Source: Methylocaldum sp002005105 (lineage in GTDB: Bacteria; Pseudomonadota; Gammaproteobacteria; Methylococcales; Methylococcaceae). From it: 64,000 nucleotides of DNA. The position numbers and the translations under genes are program-made. Where the stretch lies: contig NZ_CP194902.1 of NCBI RefSeq assembly GCF_051027545.1, positions 1,116,001-1,180,000 on the forward strand, in the 5' to 3' direction. The notes under the pieces were generated by a model, which saw only the letters and a list, made by a program, of their open reading frames with translations, was not told where the DNA came from and made no database searches. Shown one piece after another: positions 8,352 through 16,859 of the stretch (its first letter is position 1; every line of letters begins with the position of its first letter).

Positions 8352-9713
8352 ATGCCTTTCATTCCTCATACCGAAGCCGATATCCGCGAGATGCTTGCGG
8401 CCCTCGGTGTGCCATCGACAGAAACGCTCTTCGACGAAATACCGGCGGAGTTGCGTTGCGGCGCGCTCGATCTCCCGCCCGCTTTGAAAGAAATGGAAGT
8501 TACGCGTTTGATGCGCGCACGCGCCGGCCAGAACCGTCCGCTTCTATGCTTTGCCGGCGCCGGGGCTTACGAGCACCACATACCGGCCGCGGTTTGGGCC
8601 GTAACCAGCCGGGGCGAGTATTACAGCGCGTACACGCCCTACCAGGCGGAAGCGAGTCAAGGCACGCTGCAGGTGCTCTACGAATATCAGAGCATGATGG
8701 CGAGCCTCACCGCCATGGACGTATCGAACGCTTCGCTCTACGACGGCGCGACCAGCCTCGCGGAAGCGGTGTTGATGGCGGTGCGGACGAACCGAAAATC
8801 GCATTCGCGCCGCATCCTGATGCCGAAGACCGTACATCCGTTTTACCGGCGGGTGGTCCGGACCATCGTCGGGAGCCAGGCGCTGGAACTGATCGAGCTG
8901 CCCTATGACGTCGAAACCGGGCGCGTCGATCCGGCGTCTCTGGAAATCCACTCGGGCACGGACATCGCCGCCTTGGTGATTCCCCAGATCAATTTCTTCG
9001 GCGTGCTCGAGGCCGTAGACGAACTGACCGTTTGGGCCGCCGCAAACGGCGCCATCGCCATCGCGCTGGTCAATCCCATGGCACTGGCTCTCCTTAAGCC
9101 CCCGGGCGAATGGGGGCAAGAGGGCGCCGATATCGCTTGCGGGGACGGCCAGCCTTTGGGCATACCCTTGTCGGGCGGTGGACCGTATTTCGGATTTATG
9201 TGCTGCCGCAAGGCGCACGTCCATCAACTGCCCGGACGTCTGGTCGGCCGGACCGTGGATATGGACGGCAAGCCCGGTTTCACGCTTACGCTTCAGGCAC
9301 GCGAGCAACATATCCGCCGCGGCCGGGCGACCTCCAATATCTGCACCAACCAGGGCTTGATGGTCACGGCGGCGACCATTTACATGGCGCTCTTAGGGCC
9401 GGAAGGATTGCGGCGAGTCGCTTTGCAGAGCCATCAAAACACGCTCAGCCTGATGAGTAGCTTGACTGCCGTCGACGGCGTCGAGCGGGTTTTCTCGGGG
9501 CCTTTCTTCCATGAAGCGGTTTTCCGCACGCGGAGGCCCGCCAGGGAGATCATGGACGGCTTGGCGGAACGGGGGATTCTTGGAGGACACGAACTCGCAA
9601 GGGATTATCCGGAACTCGGCGAAGCCATTCTGGTTTGTGTCACGGAAACGCGTACTCAGGAGGATATCGAATCGTACGCACGCCAAATAGCGTCGCTGCT
9701 TAATCATGGCTGA
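8352..9713 (+). CDS. gcvPA: Glycine dehydrogenase (decarboxylating) subunit 1
   Basis: 453 aa, matching the N-terminal half of the P protein found as a separate subunit in two-gene systems. Characteristic segments include MPFIPHTEADIREML at the start, QAEASQGTLQVLYEYQSMMA, and RTSNICTNQ-type sequence (RATSNICTNQGLM) late. Together with GcvPB it binds PLP and decarboxylates glycine, passing the aminomethyl group to GcvH. The stop overlaps the gcvPB start by 8 bp, indicating translational coupling. Confidence 0.96.
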   Translation: MPFIPHTEADIREMLAALGVPSTETLFDEIPAELRCGALDLPPALKEMEVTRLMRARAGQNRPLLCFAGAGAYEHHIPAAVWAVTSRGEYYSAYTPYQAEASQGTLQVLYEYQSMMASLTAMDVSNASLYDGATSLAEAVLMAVRTNRKSHSRRILMPKTVHPFYRRVVRTIVGSQALELIELPYDVETGRVDPASLEIHSGTDIAALVIPQINFFGVLEAVDELTVWAAANGAIAIALVNPMALALLKPPGEWGQEGADIACGDGQPLGIPLSGGGPYFGFMCCRKAHVHQLPGRLVGRTVDMDGKPGFTLTLQAREQHIRRGRATSNICTNQGLMVTAATIYMALLGPEGLRRVALQSHQNTLSLMSSLTAVDGVERVFSGPFFHEAVFRTRRPAREIMDGLAERGILGGHELARDYPELGEAILVCVTETRTQEDIESYARQIASLLNHG

Positions 9714-11181
9714 AGAGGTCGGAGCCGATAGAATGCTGATTTTCGATCGTTCGCGCCGAGGGCGCGCCGCGCATGCCCAGTTGCTCCCGGAATCCGGTGA
9801 ATCGCCGGCCATTCCAGACCATTTGTTGCGCAAAATTCCTCCGGCCTTGCCCGAAGTCTCAGAACTGGATGCCGTTCGCCATTACACCCGGCTGTCCCAG
9901 CAAAATTTCTCTATAGACACTCACTTTTATCCCCTGGGCTCTTGCACCATGAAGTACAACCCCAAGGTTTGCCATGACCTCGCAAGTCTGCCCGGATTTC
10001 TGAATACCCATCCCCTGGGGCTGGAGCGGACCGGGCAAGGGACTTTGGCCTGTCTGTACGAGCTCCAGGAGATGCTCGCGGAAATCACCGGCATGGCCGG
10101 GGTTTCGCTGGCCTGCGCGGCCGGGGCTCAGGGCGAATTCGCCGGCGTCGGCATGATCCGCGCTTACCACAGGTTGCGGGACGATTTAGCTCGAACCGAA
10201 ATGCTGGTGCCCGACGCCGCGCACGGCACCAATCCCGCTTCGGCGTCCATGGGCGGCTTTCGGGTACGGGAAGTCGCCACCGATGCCGACGGCAACGTGG
10301 ATCTCACTGCACTGGAGCTGGCCGTGGGTCCGCAAACCGCCGGCATCATGCTCACCAATCCCTCGACTTTGGGAGTGTTCGACCAGCACATTCGAGCCAT
10401 CGCCGATATCGTGCACCGGGCCGGCGGGCTGCTCTATTACGACGGCGCCAATCTGAACGCCATCGCCGGCAAAGTGCGCCCCGGCGACATGGGCTTCGAC
10501 GTCATTCATCTCAATCTCCACAAGACGTTTTCGACGCCCCACGGCGGCGGCGGTCCGGGTGCGGGCCCGGTGGGCGTGGGTGACAAGCTGCTGCCCTTCC
10601 TGCCTCTGCCCGTCATTGTGAAAGACGGGTCGCGCTATCGCATGCTGACCGAAACCGAGCGGCCGCACAGCATCGGGCATCTGGTCACGTTCGCGGGAAA
10701 TGTCGGCGTTCTCCTGCGCGCTTATGTCTACATCCGAATGCTAGGCCATGAAGGCCTCGAGCGGGTGGCGGAATTCTCGACCCTGAACGCCAATTATCTG
10801 CTCAAGAAACTGGTCGAAGCCGGATTCGAACCCGCTTTTCCGCAGCGCCGCGCCGCCCACGAGTTCATCATTACGCTGAAGCGGCTGGCCAAAGAACATC
10901 ATGTTACGGCGCTGGACTTCGCTAAACGCCTGTTGGATTATGGCGTCCATGCGCCGACGGTATATTTTCCGCTCTTGATTCCCGAGTGTTTTCTCATCGA
11001 GCCGACCGAGACGGAAAGCAAGGAAGCCCTGGATGCGTTTGTCCGGATAATGGCCGAGATTCTGAAAGAAGCAGAGACCGACCCGGATCGGCTTAAGAGC
11101 GCACCCCATTCGCTGCCGGTGCGCCGTTTGGATGAAGTCCGGGCGGCGCGGCACCCCGATCTCGCCTATAAATCAGAATAA
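9706..11181 (+). CDS. gcvPB: Glycine dehydrogenase (decarboxylating) subunit 2
   Basis: 491 aa, the PLP-binding subunit. The Schiff-base lysine is K273 in HLNLHKTFSTPHGGGGPG, followed by the glycine-rich phosphate loop. FYPLGSCTMKYNPK near residue 75 is another family signature. Overlaps gcvPA by 8 bp. The downstream dgkA begins only 11 bp after the stop, so gcv transcription probably continues into dgkA. Confidence 0.97.
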   Translation: MAEEVGADRMLIFDRSRRGRAAHAQLLPESGESPAIPDHLLRKIPPALPEVSELDAVRHYTRLSQQNFSIDTHFYPLGSCTMKYNPKVCHDLASLPGFLNTHPLGLERTGQGTLACLYELQEMLAEITGMAGVSLACAAGAQGEFAGVGMIRAYHRLRDDLARTEMLVPDAAHGTNPASASMGGFRVREVATDADGNVDLTALELAVGPQTAGIMLTNPSTLGVFDQHIRAIADIVHRAGGLLYYDGANLNAIAGKVRPGDMGFDVIHLNLHKTFSTPHGGGGPGAGPVGVGDKLLPFLPLPVIVKDGSRYRMLTETERPHSIGHLVTFAGNVGVLLRAYVYIRMLGHEGLERVAEFSTLNANYLLKKLVEAGFEPAFPQRRAAHEFIITLKRLAKEHHVTALDFAKRLLDYGVHAPTVYFPLLIPECFLIEPTETESKEALDAFVRIMAEILKEAETDPDRLKSAPHSLPVRRLDEVRAARHPDLAYKSE

Positions 11182-11191
11182 GAACCCCTCT

Positions 11192-11554
11192 ATGGCAGGA
11201 CAAACGCTCACGGGCATTGCCCGTTTTTACGCGGCATTTACCAATTCCATTTCGGGTATCCGGGCCGCCTGGCTGAATGAGGAGGCGTTTCGGCAGGAGT
11301 GTCTGCTGGTCCTCGCCGGCGTTCCCTTGGGGCTGTGGATCGGCCAGAACGGCATCGAACGCGCGCTTTTGATCGGCGTGCTGCTGAACGTCTTGATCGT
11401 CGAATTGTTGAACAGCGCCGTCGAAGCGACCGTCGACCGTATCGGTTTCGAACGGCACGAATTGTCCGGCCGCGCCAAGGATATTGGATCGGCGGCCGTG
11501 TTTTTCTCGCTGGTCCTCGCCGGTGCGGTCTGGTTACTGATTTTGATTCGATAA
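11192..11554 (+). CDS. dgkA: Diacylglycerol kinase, membrane type
   Basis: 120 aa with three membrane helices, the DgkA architecture. LIVELLNSAVEATVDRIG carries the two catalytic glutamates (E71, E78), and HELSGRAKDIGSAAVF the other conserved segment. It phosphorylates diacylglycerol to phosphatidate at the inner membrane. The frame opens upstream to 11132 inside gcvPB; the ATG at 11192 gives the normal N-terminus. Confidence 0.95.
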   Translation: MAGQTLTGIARFYAAFTNSISGIRAAWLNEEAFRQECLLVLAGVPLGLWIGQNGIERALLIGVLLNVLIVELLNSAVEATVDRIGFERHELSGRAKDIGSAAVFFSLVLAGAVWLLILIR

Positions 11555-11568
11555 AAAGGTAAAAAAGA

Positions 11569-12513
11569 ATGACAGCGTTAATCTGCGGCTCGGTGGCCTA
11601 CGACACTATCATGGTGTTTCAGGATCGATTCAAGAATCACATCCTCCCGGAGCAGGTCCATATCCTGAACGTCTCCTTTCTGGTTCCGGAACTCCGCCGC
11701 GAATATGGCGGCTGCGCCGGCAATATTGCTTATAACCTCAAGCTCTTGGGCGCCGATCCTCTGCCCATGGCCACTGTGGGCAAGGATTTCACACCCTACG
11801 CGCAGTGGCTGGGCTACTGCGGCATTAATCAGGATTTCATCAAGGTCCTGGGCGACAGCTATACGGCACAGGCTTATATCACCACGGACATGGACGACAA
11901 CCAGATCACGGCTTTCCACCCTGGCGCGATGTCGTTTTCCCATCTGAACCGAGTACCCACGGATTGCGGCATCCGCATCGGCATCGTGGCGCCGGACGGC
12001 AAGGACGGCATGGTTCAGCATGCCGCCCAATTCGCCGAAGCCGGCATCCCGTTCATCTTCGATCCCGGCCAGGGCATGCCTATGTTCGACGGACAGGAAC
12101 TCTTGAGTTTCGTCGAGCTGGCGACCTGGGTGACCTTGAACGACTACGAAGCGCAGCTCATGCAGGATCGCACCGGTCTCGCGCCGGAAGAACTCGCGCA
12201 GCGCGTCGAAGCGCTGATCGTCACCAAGGGCGCACAAGGATCGTTGATCTATGCCAATGGCATCCGCCACGAAATACCGCCGGCAAAGCCGACTGCAGTG
12301 CTCGATCCGACCGGTTGCGGTGACGCCTACCGCGCCGGGCTGATCTACGGCCTTCTGGAAGAATTCGACTGGCCCACCATAGGCCGTATCGCCTCGTTGA
12401 TGGGAGCCATCAAGGTCGAGACCTTCGGCACCCAGAATCACAGCTTCACCCTGCATGCGTTCAAGGAGCGCTATCGGGAAAGCTTCGGCTGCGAGCTGCC
12501 CGATCGGATATGA
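11569..12513 (+). CDS. PfkB-family (ribokinase/adenosine kinase-like) sugar or nucleoside kinase
   Basis: 314 aa. PfkB signature 1 is the glycine-rich stretch YGGCAGNIAYNLKLLGADP (about residues 46-64). Signature 2, DPTGCGDAYRAGLIYG, contains the catalytic D252. The overall sequence (N-terminal ICGSVAYDTIMVF, C-terminal KVETFGTQNH) resembles bacterial adenosine-kinase-like PfkB members, but substrate cannot be read from sequence. Its last codons overlap mazG by 4 bp, suggesting coupled translation and perhaps linked nucleotide salvage. Confidence 0.9.
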   Translation: MTALICGSVAYDTIMVFQDRFKNHILPEQVHILNVSFLVPELRREYGGCAGNIAYNLKLLGADPLPMATVGKDFTPYAQWLGYCGINQDFIKVLGDSYTAQAYITTDMDDNQITAFHPGAMSFSHLNRVPTDCGIRIGIVAPDGKDGMVQHAAQFAEAGIPFIFDPGQGMPMFDGQELLSFVELATWVTLNDYEAQLMQDRTGLAPEELAQRVEALIVTKGAQGSLIYANGIRHEIPPAKPTAVLDPTGCGDAYRAGLIYGLLEEFDWPTIGRIASLMGAIKVETFGTQNHSFTLHAFKERYRESFGCELPDRI

Positions 12514-13304
12514 CGAATATCCAGCGGCTGTTGGACATCATGGCGCGCTTGCGCCATCCCGAGACGGGGTGTCCCTGGGACTTGCAGCAGGACTTCGCGA
12601 GCCTCGTACCCTACACCTTGGAAGAGGCGTACGAGGTCGCCGATGCGGCGGAGCGCGGGGATATCGAGGATTTACGCGAAGAATTGGGCGATTTGCTTTT
12701 GCAGGTCGTTTTCCATTCGCGGATCGCCGAGGACCGCGGCTTGTTCACTTTCGAAGACGTGGCCGGCGCGATCAGCGAAAAGCTGATACGCCGACATCCC
12801 CATGTTTTCGGCGAGACCGTATTCGAGACCGATGCCGAAAGGCATGAGTATTGGGAATCATCCAAAGTCGCCGAGCGCCGGGAAAAAGGCAAAACGGAGC
12901 AGGACGAAAGTGCTTTGAGCGGCATCGCGGCGAATTTGCCGGCGCTCGTAGCCGCGCAGAAATTGCAGAAGCGGGCCGCGCGGCACGGCTTCGATTGGCC
13001 CGACATAGGGCCAGTTTTCGCCAAAGTCAGGGAAGAATTGGACGAGCTCGAGGCCGCTTGGGCAACGGGCGACCAAAGCCATATCCGGGAAGAAATCGGC
13101 GATTTGCTGTTCGTCGTCGTCAATCTCGCCCGGCACCTCGAGGTCGATGCCGAGACGGCGCTTCGGAGCGGCAACCGAAAGTTCATCAACCGCTTTCGCT
13201 ATATCGAAAAGCAATTGTCGGCACGGGGAAAATCCTTGACTGAGTCCACACTGGCCGAGATGGACGCCTTGTGGGATGAGGCAAAACGAAGTTTGTCAGA
13301 TTAG
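12510..13304 (+). CDS. mazG: Nucleoside triphosphate pyrophosphohydrolase MazG
   Basis: 264 aa with two MazG modules. The first has LEEAYEVADA and LREELGDLLLQVVFHSRIAE; the second has EELDELEAAW and IREEIGDLLFVVVNLARHL. The EExxE/ExxD acidic residues bind magnesium. It hydrolyses (d)NTPs to NMP and pyrophosphate, a housecleaning and stringent-response role. The ATG overlaps the upstream kinase stop (ATGA). A repeat-rich spacer follows. Confidence 0.95.
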   Translation: MTNIQRLLDIMARLRHPETGCPWDLQQDFASLVPYTLEEAYEVADAAERGDIEDLREELGDLLLQVVFHSRIAEDRGLFTFEDVAGAISEKLIRRHPHVFGETVFETDAERHEYWESSKVAERREKGKTEQDESALSGIAANLPALVAAQKLQKRAARHGFDWPDIGPVFAKVREELDELEAAWATGDQSHIREEIGDLLFVVVNLARHLEVDAETALRSGNRKFINRFRYIEKQLSARGKSLTESTLAEMDALWDEAKRSLSD

Positions 13305-13308
13305 GCAT

Positions 13309-13480
13309 GTAGGATGCGCTGAGGTACGACAAATCGGCAAGATCGCCGATTTGCACGGAGAGAGCCGCCCGGAGGGAGCCGGGCAGGATAGCCCGGCATG
13401 AACCGAACCGCATCAATCGCGAACGATGCCTGTCCTGAGCTCAGTCGAAGGGCGCTTCCCTTCGTTCAGCACATCCTACG
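13309..13480. repeat. Dispersed composite repeat with inverted ends
   Basis: Begins GTAGGATGCGCTGAGG and ends with the inverse (..TTCAGCACATCCTAC). The middle segment CGCGAACGATGCCTGTCCTG plus AGCTCAGTCGAAGGGCG recurs in reverse orientation at about 50605-50645. No coding capacity of its own. Confidence 0.6.
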
Positions 13481-13506
13481 AATTTGTTCGGGTCTACACC
13501 TTGGAC

Positions 13507-13530
13507 GTAGGTCGGCAATCCTTTGCCGAC
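13507..13530 (+). repeat. Single REP palindrome
   Basis: GTAG foot followed by GTCGGCAA-TCCT-TTGCCGAC, the C-type REP seen many times at 22.7-48 kb. It lies inside the open frame preceding endonuclease V and argues that the true nfi start is downstream of it. Confidence 0.8.
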
Positions 13531-13575
13531 AAACCCGCTGACGAAGCCGAAAGGTTTAATCCACCAAAATGGACG

Positions 13576-14244
13576 TTGAAGTTGAAGCTACGACACGAAC
13601 ACCCCTGGGATGTCACACCGCAAGAAGCGATCGCCATTCAGAAACGGCTGCGAAACCTCGTCAGTTTGCAGGACGAATTACCGGAAACGGTCCGATGCGT
13701 AGCCGGGGTGGACGTCGGTTTCGAAGAAGGGGGCACTGTCACGCGAGCTGCCGTGGCGAAGTTGAGTTTCCCCGAGCTGGAGTTGATCGATAGCGCCGTT
13801 GCGAGGCGGCCGACTTCGTTTCCTTATATTCCGGGCCTTCTATCCTTCCGGGAAATTCCAGCCATCTTGGATGCCTTGCAAGCTTTGCGAGATCTGCCGG
13901 ATTTGATGCTGGTCGATGGTCAAGGCTATGCGCATCCTCGCCGCTTGGGCATAGCTTGTCATTTGGGGGTACTAACCGATATCCCGACGATAGGCGTCGG
14001 AAAGACACGGCTCTTAGGTGTTCATGACGGCGTTCCAGACCGGCGCGGCGCTTGGGTTCCCCTTTTGGACAAAGGGGAGACCATCGGAGCCGTGTTAAGG
14101 ACGAGGCAGGGCGTCAAACCGGTTTACATCTCGCCCGGCCACCGTGTCGCTTTGCAGACGGCCGTCGAATGGGTGATGCGCTGCACTAAGCGTTACCGCT
14201 TGCCCGAAACGACGCGGCATGCACACCGCCTCGCTTCGGGATAA
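13576..14244 (+). CDS. nfi: Endonuclease V (deoxyinosine 3' endonuclease)
   Basis: About 222 aa if started at the TTG at 13576, which matches the usual size. VAGVDVGFEE holds the first catalytic Asp, YIPGLLSFREIPAILDAL the Glu, and LMLVDGQGYAHPRRLG the second Asp; IGVGKTRLLG is a further family signature. It nicks DNA next to hypoxanthine and other deaminated bases. The frame is open back to an ATG at 13426, but that extension is made of dispersed-repeat and REP sequence, so a downstream non-ATG start is preferred. Another TTG at 13582 is also possible. Confidence 0.88.
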   Translation: MKLKLRHEHPWDVTPQEAIAIQKRLRNLVSLQDELPETVRCVAGVDVGFEEGGTVTRAAVAKLSFPELELIDSAVARRPTSFPYIPGLLSFREIPAILDALQALRDLPDLMLVDGQGYAHPRRLGIACHLGVLTDIPTIGVGKTRLLGVHDGVPDRRGAWVPLLDKGETIGAVLRTRQGVKPVYISPGHRVALQTAVEWVMRCTKRYRLPETTRHAHRLASG

Positions 14245-14276
14245 CGAACGCGAAATTCTCGTAGCTCCGCGTGCTC

Positions 14277-14507
14277 TTACGGTTTACTTGCGGGGAGTTC
14301 CTTGTCGCGATAGTGGACATCCGTCCAGCAAACCGGAAGCTCTTCGCCTGACGGAAATACCAATTCGGTCTTCGGGAATTTTTCCGGATCCTGCATCTCC
14401 TCGCCCCAATGCAAGCGCCCGACTATGTTTTTATGTATCGGATTGACCAAATCGTTGAGACCGAGAATCTCGACCAGATGTCCATTCTTTTTCAGTTTGA
14501 GAAACAT
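14277..14507 (-). CDS. Conserved-looking hypothetical protein, 76 aa
   Basis: Begins MFLKLKKNGHLVEILGLNDL and ends VCWTDVHYRDKELPASKP. A GAGGAGA ribosome binding site lies about 10 nt before the ATG. Balanced composition and the strong binding site support a real gene. No catalytic motif or domain recognised. The central GEEMQDPEKFPKTEL is highly charged. Confidence 0.7.
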   Translation of the reverse strand: MFLKLKKNGHLVEILGLNDLVNPIHKNIVGRLHWGEEMQDPEKFPKTELVFPSGEELPVCWTDVHYRDKELPASKP

Positions 14508-14598
14508 GGCACATGTCTCCTCTCAGGAATGAATTCGTTTAAAGGCTCGTCATCCGTGGATTGAATTCTACTGTAGAGCGATTTTGGGCGCGATGCAA

Positions 14599-14799
14599 TC
14601 ACTCGGAACGTTCGCCGCCCCAAAGAGATTCGATGCCCCAGTAAACCAACTGCGTCAAAACGACGCCTACCCCGAAACCGCCGATAAAAAACTCCGACGC
14701 ATGATGCTGCATGGTGGTCGCGAGAAACTTGCCGGTAAAAAATCCAACTACCAGCGACAAGCCGATACGCAATCGTTTGAATATTTCTTCTGTGTTCAT
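14599..14799 (-). CDS. Small membrane protein, 66 aa
   Basis: Two hydrophobic segments (IGLSLVVGFFTGKFLATTM and FIGGFGVGVVLTQLVYWGIE) flanked by charged ends predict a two-helix inner-membrane protein. It follows the 76-aa gene at 14277-14507 upstream on the same strand. Function unknown. Confidence 0.6.
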   Translation of the reverse strand: MNTEEIFKRLRIGLSLVVGFFTGKFLATTMQHHASEFFIGGFGVGVVLTQLVYWGIESLWGGERSE

Positions 14800-15060
14800 G
14801 GCTGAGCGAACTTATAAAGTTGGATGAGAAAGTTCTCGGGCAAACTTTAACCTAGAAGCGACAATTGGACGCAGTCGACGTCGTTTCTCCGCTAAGTGGC
14901 TTAAGGACTGGCTCCAGCCCGCGGCAATCCACGTTTTTCCCCGGTACTCCGAAGTTTGCTGGGTGAGTTAGGTGCGCACCGGGACGGGGCGCCGGCTGAA
15001 CTTCATCGGCCGTAACGAAATCTTAGTGATTACACTGACAGACGAAACGGGTTCGCAAAG

Positions 15061-15396
15061 ATGCCGGTATCCGACGAGTACACCTTGAATGAACTGACTG
15101 CGTGGTTCCGCCGGCGGCTGGATGAACTGAGAATCCATTTCGACGACGAGCCACTCAGTTACGAGGCCAATACAGCTTACGATATCGCCTTTTATCGTCT
15201 TCTGGCGGAAGCCCGAGACGCATGGCTGGCGCGTCACGGTTACACTCCCACGCCGGGACAGCTCACCAAAGCGTTCTTCAACGCGGAATTCGAACGCTCG
15301 CGCGAACAACGCCTTGCCAAGCGCAATTGGCTGTCGCGCGCCATTTGCCGATTGTTTCCTTTCAAGGTGTCTCGAAGGCCGTTCCACGTGAAATAA
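15061..15396 (+). CDS. Hypothetical protein, 111 aa
   Basis: Soluble, charged protein beginning MPVSDEYTLNELTAWFRRRL, with a helical central part (YDIAFYRLLAEARDAWLARH). No domain recognised. It competes with a minus-strand frame (14968-15438) over the same DNA; I prefer the plus frame because its amino-acid composition looks natural and the minus one does not. Translation signal is weak. Confidence 0.5.
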   Translation: MPVSDEYTLNELTAWFRRRLDELRIHFDDEPLSYEANTAYDIAFYRLLAEARDAWLARHGYTPTPGQLTKAFFNAEFERSREQRLAKRNWLSRAICRLFPFKVSRRPFHVK

Positions 15397-15640
15397 CACC
15401 TGCCCGACCTTTTCTTCTTCAGTTCCCTCGGCACACACGAGAGCCCATCGAAAACAAGAGATCCGCTTGAATTCGGTAATTCGAGCGCATCCCTTTGATC
15501 ATCGGAGGGCAACAATCCGCCCTATCCTCTTCTTGCGGCTGTTTTGAACGCGCCGCTCCATCACGGCCGTTCGTCGGATAAATCCTACCGATTGTCGGCT
15601 TCTACCGATGCAGCGAAAAAGCGCTGCTATAACTATCGGC

Positions 15641-16162
15641 ATGAAAACAGATCATGAAAACGGTTTTACATTAATCGAGCTGATGGTCGCGGTAGCGGTG
15701 CTTGCCGTGACACTCACCATCGGGGTACCCAGCTTTCGAGAGACGATACTTAATAATCGCCAGACGACACAGATCAACGAACTGGTAGCTGATGTGGGTC
15801 TTGCGAGAAGCGAAGCCATCAAGCGGGGTATTCCGGTGACGCTATGCAAGAGAAACACAAGCGGTAACAACTGCGACTCCAGTGCCGCATGGGCGGACGG
15901 CTGGATAATATTCTCGGATCGCAACCGCAACGGGGTTTTGGACGGCGACGACAATCTGCTCCAGGTAAAACCGCCACTGGCTTCTGGAACCACCCTTACC
16001 TTCAGCGGGGGTCGGGTTACCTTCGATGCACGAGGTTTTTCCGCCGGGTTCAATGGCACATTCATTTTTTGCGACAGCCGGGGATCGAGCAAAGCCAAAG
16101 GCCGCGTCCTTTCCAACACTGGAAGACTTAGGGAACCCACAGACAGCTTGAGCTGTAACTAA
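15641..16162 (+). CDS. fimT: Minor pseudopilin, FimT/GspH type (cluster 1)
   Basis: 173 aa. Class III signal MKTDHENG is cut before FTLIELMVAVAVLAVTL, with the conserved Glu at position 5 of the mature protein. The rest fits GspH/FimT, with segments ARSEAIKRGIPVTLCKRN and DGWIIFSDRNRNGVLD. The frame opens upstream to 15608, but the ATG at 15641 gives a normal short leader. First gene of a six-gene plus-strand operon for type IV pilus priming and adhesion. Confidence 0.88.
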   Translation: MKTDHENGFTLIELMVAVAVLAVTLTIGVPSFRETILNNRQTTQINELVADVGLARSEAIKRGIPVTLCKRNTSGNNCDSSAAWADGWIIFSDRNRNGVLDGDDNLLQVKPPLASGTTLTFSGGRVTFDARGFSAGFNGTFIFCDSRGSSKAKGRVLSNTGRLREPTDSLSCN

Positions 16163-16235
16163 AACCGATATGAAACGACTAGATTCTCGAATAAGTTTTT
16201 TCTGCGGTTCGGATCGTATTTACGAATACGGCCGC

Positions 16236-16859
16236 ATGCCATTGAAGTCGGCAAACTCGCGCCCTTGGCATCTCCTGGCAAGGATGGGAGGTTTCTCCAT
16301 GTTGGAAGTGCTGATCAGCGTCTTGGTCTTTTCCATAGGCGTCCTCGGCATCGCCGCGCTTCAGCTCAAGGCCAAGCAGTCGGGCTACGAGGCCGTACAG
16401 CGGACTTTGGCCACGTCCTTGGCCACCGAGCTGCTGGAAAGGATGAGGTTGAATTCGTCGGGCACGTCTTTGATCAATTACGTCACGGCCAACGGCACAC
16501 AGACATTCAATTCGTCCACTCCGCCCGCAGCCGCTCCGAACTGCTCGGCCGGCTGCACTTCTACTCAAATTGCCGCCTTGGACTTGCGGAATTTTTGGGA
16601 TGCCTTGAATGGCGCCAGCGAAACCCGGAACGGCAATCAAACCGGCGGCTTGGTCAATCCAACTACGTGTATCAGCGGCCCGGCGGACGGCTCGCCCGGT
16701 ACTTACACGGTCACCATCGCGTGGCGCGGTCAGGCCGATTTAGCGTGGAGCAATCAAGGTGTCAACGCCAGCACCTGTGGCCAGGGAAGTTACGACGGAC
16801 CGAGCGGCACGAACGGCTATCGCCGCATCTTATCCATCACCACCTGGATCGGACCATGA
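16236..16859 (+). CDS. pilV: Type IV pilus modification protein PilV (cluster 1)
   Basis: Prepilin cleavage is expected at GG|FSMLEVLISVLVFSIGVLG, the PilV pattern with GxLGxAALQ (here GIAALQLKAKQS) after the helix. Starting at ATG 16236 the leader is about 18 residues; an ATG at 16170 would give an unusually long one of about 40. The C-terminal ILSITTWIGP is typical. The stop overlaps pilW (ATGA), so translation is coupled. Confidence 0.88.
   Translation: MPLKSANSRPWHLLARMGGFSMLEVLISVLVFSIGVLGIAALQLKAKQSGYEAVQRTLATSLATELLERMRLNSSGTSLINYVTANGTQTFNSSTPPAAAPNCSAGCTSTQIAALDLRNFWDALNGASETRNGNQTGGLVNPTTCISGPADGSPGTYTVTIAWRGQADLAWSNQGVNASTCGQGSYDGPSGTNGYRRILSITTWIGP

Noticed and set aside
8544..9311. 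255-aa frame antisense to gcvPA
   Set aside because: Shadow of a certain gene, with no supporting start signal.
14968..15438. 156-aa minus frame competing with the 111-aa plus gene
   Set aside because: Composition less natural and no recognisable features; the plus frame was preferred at moderate confidence.
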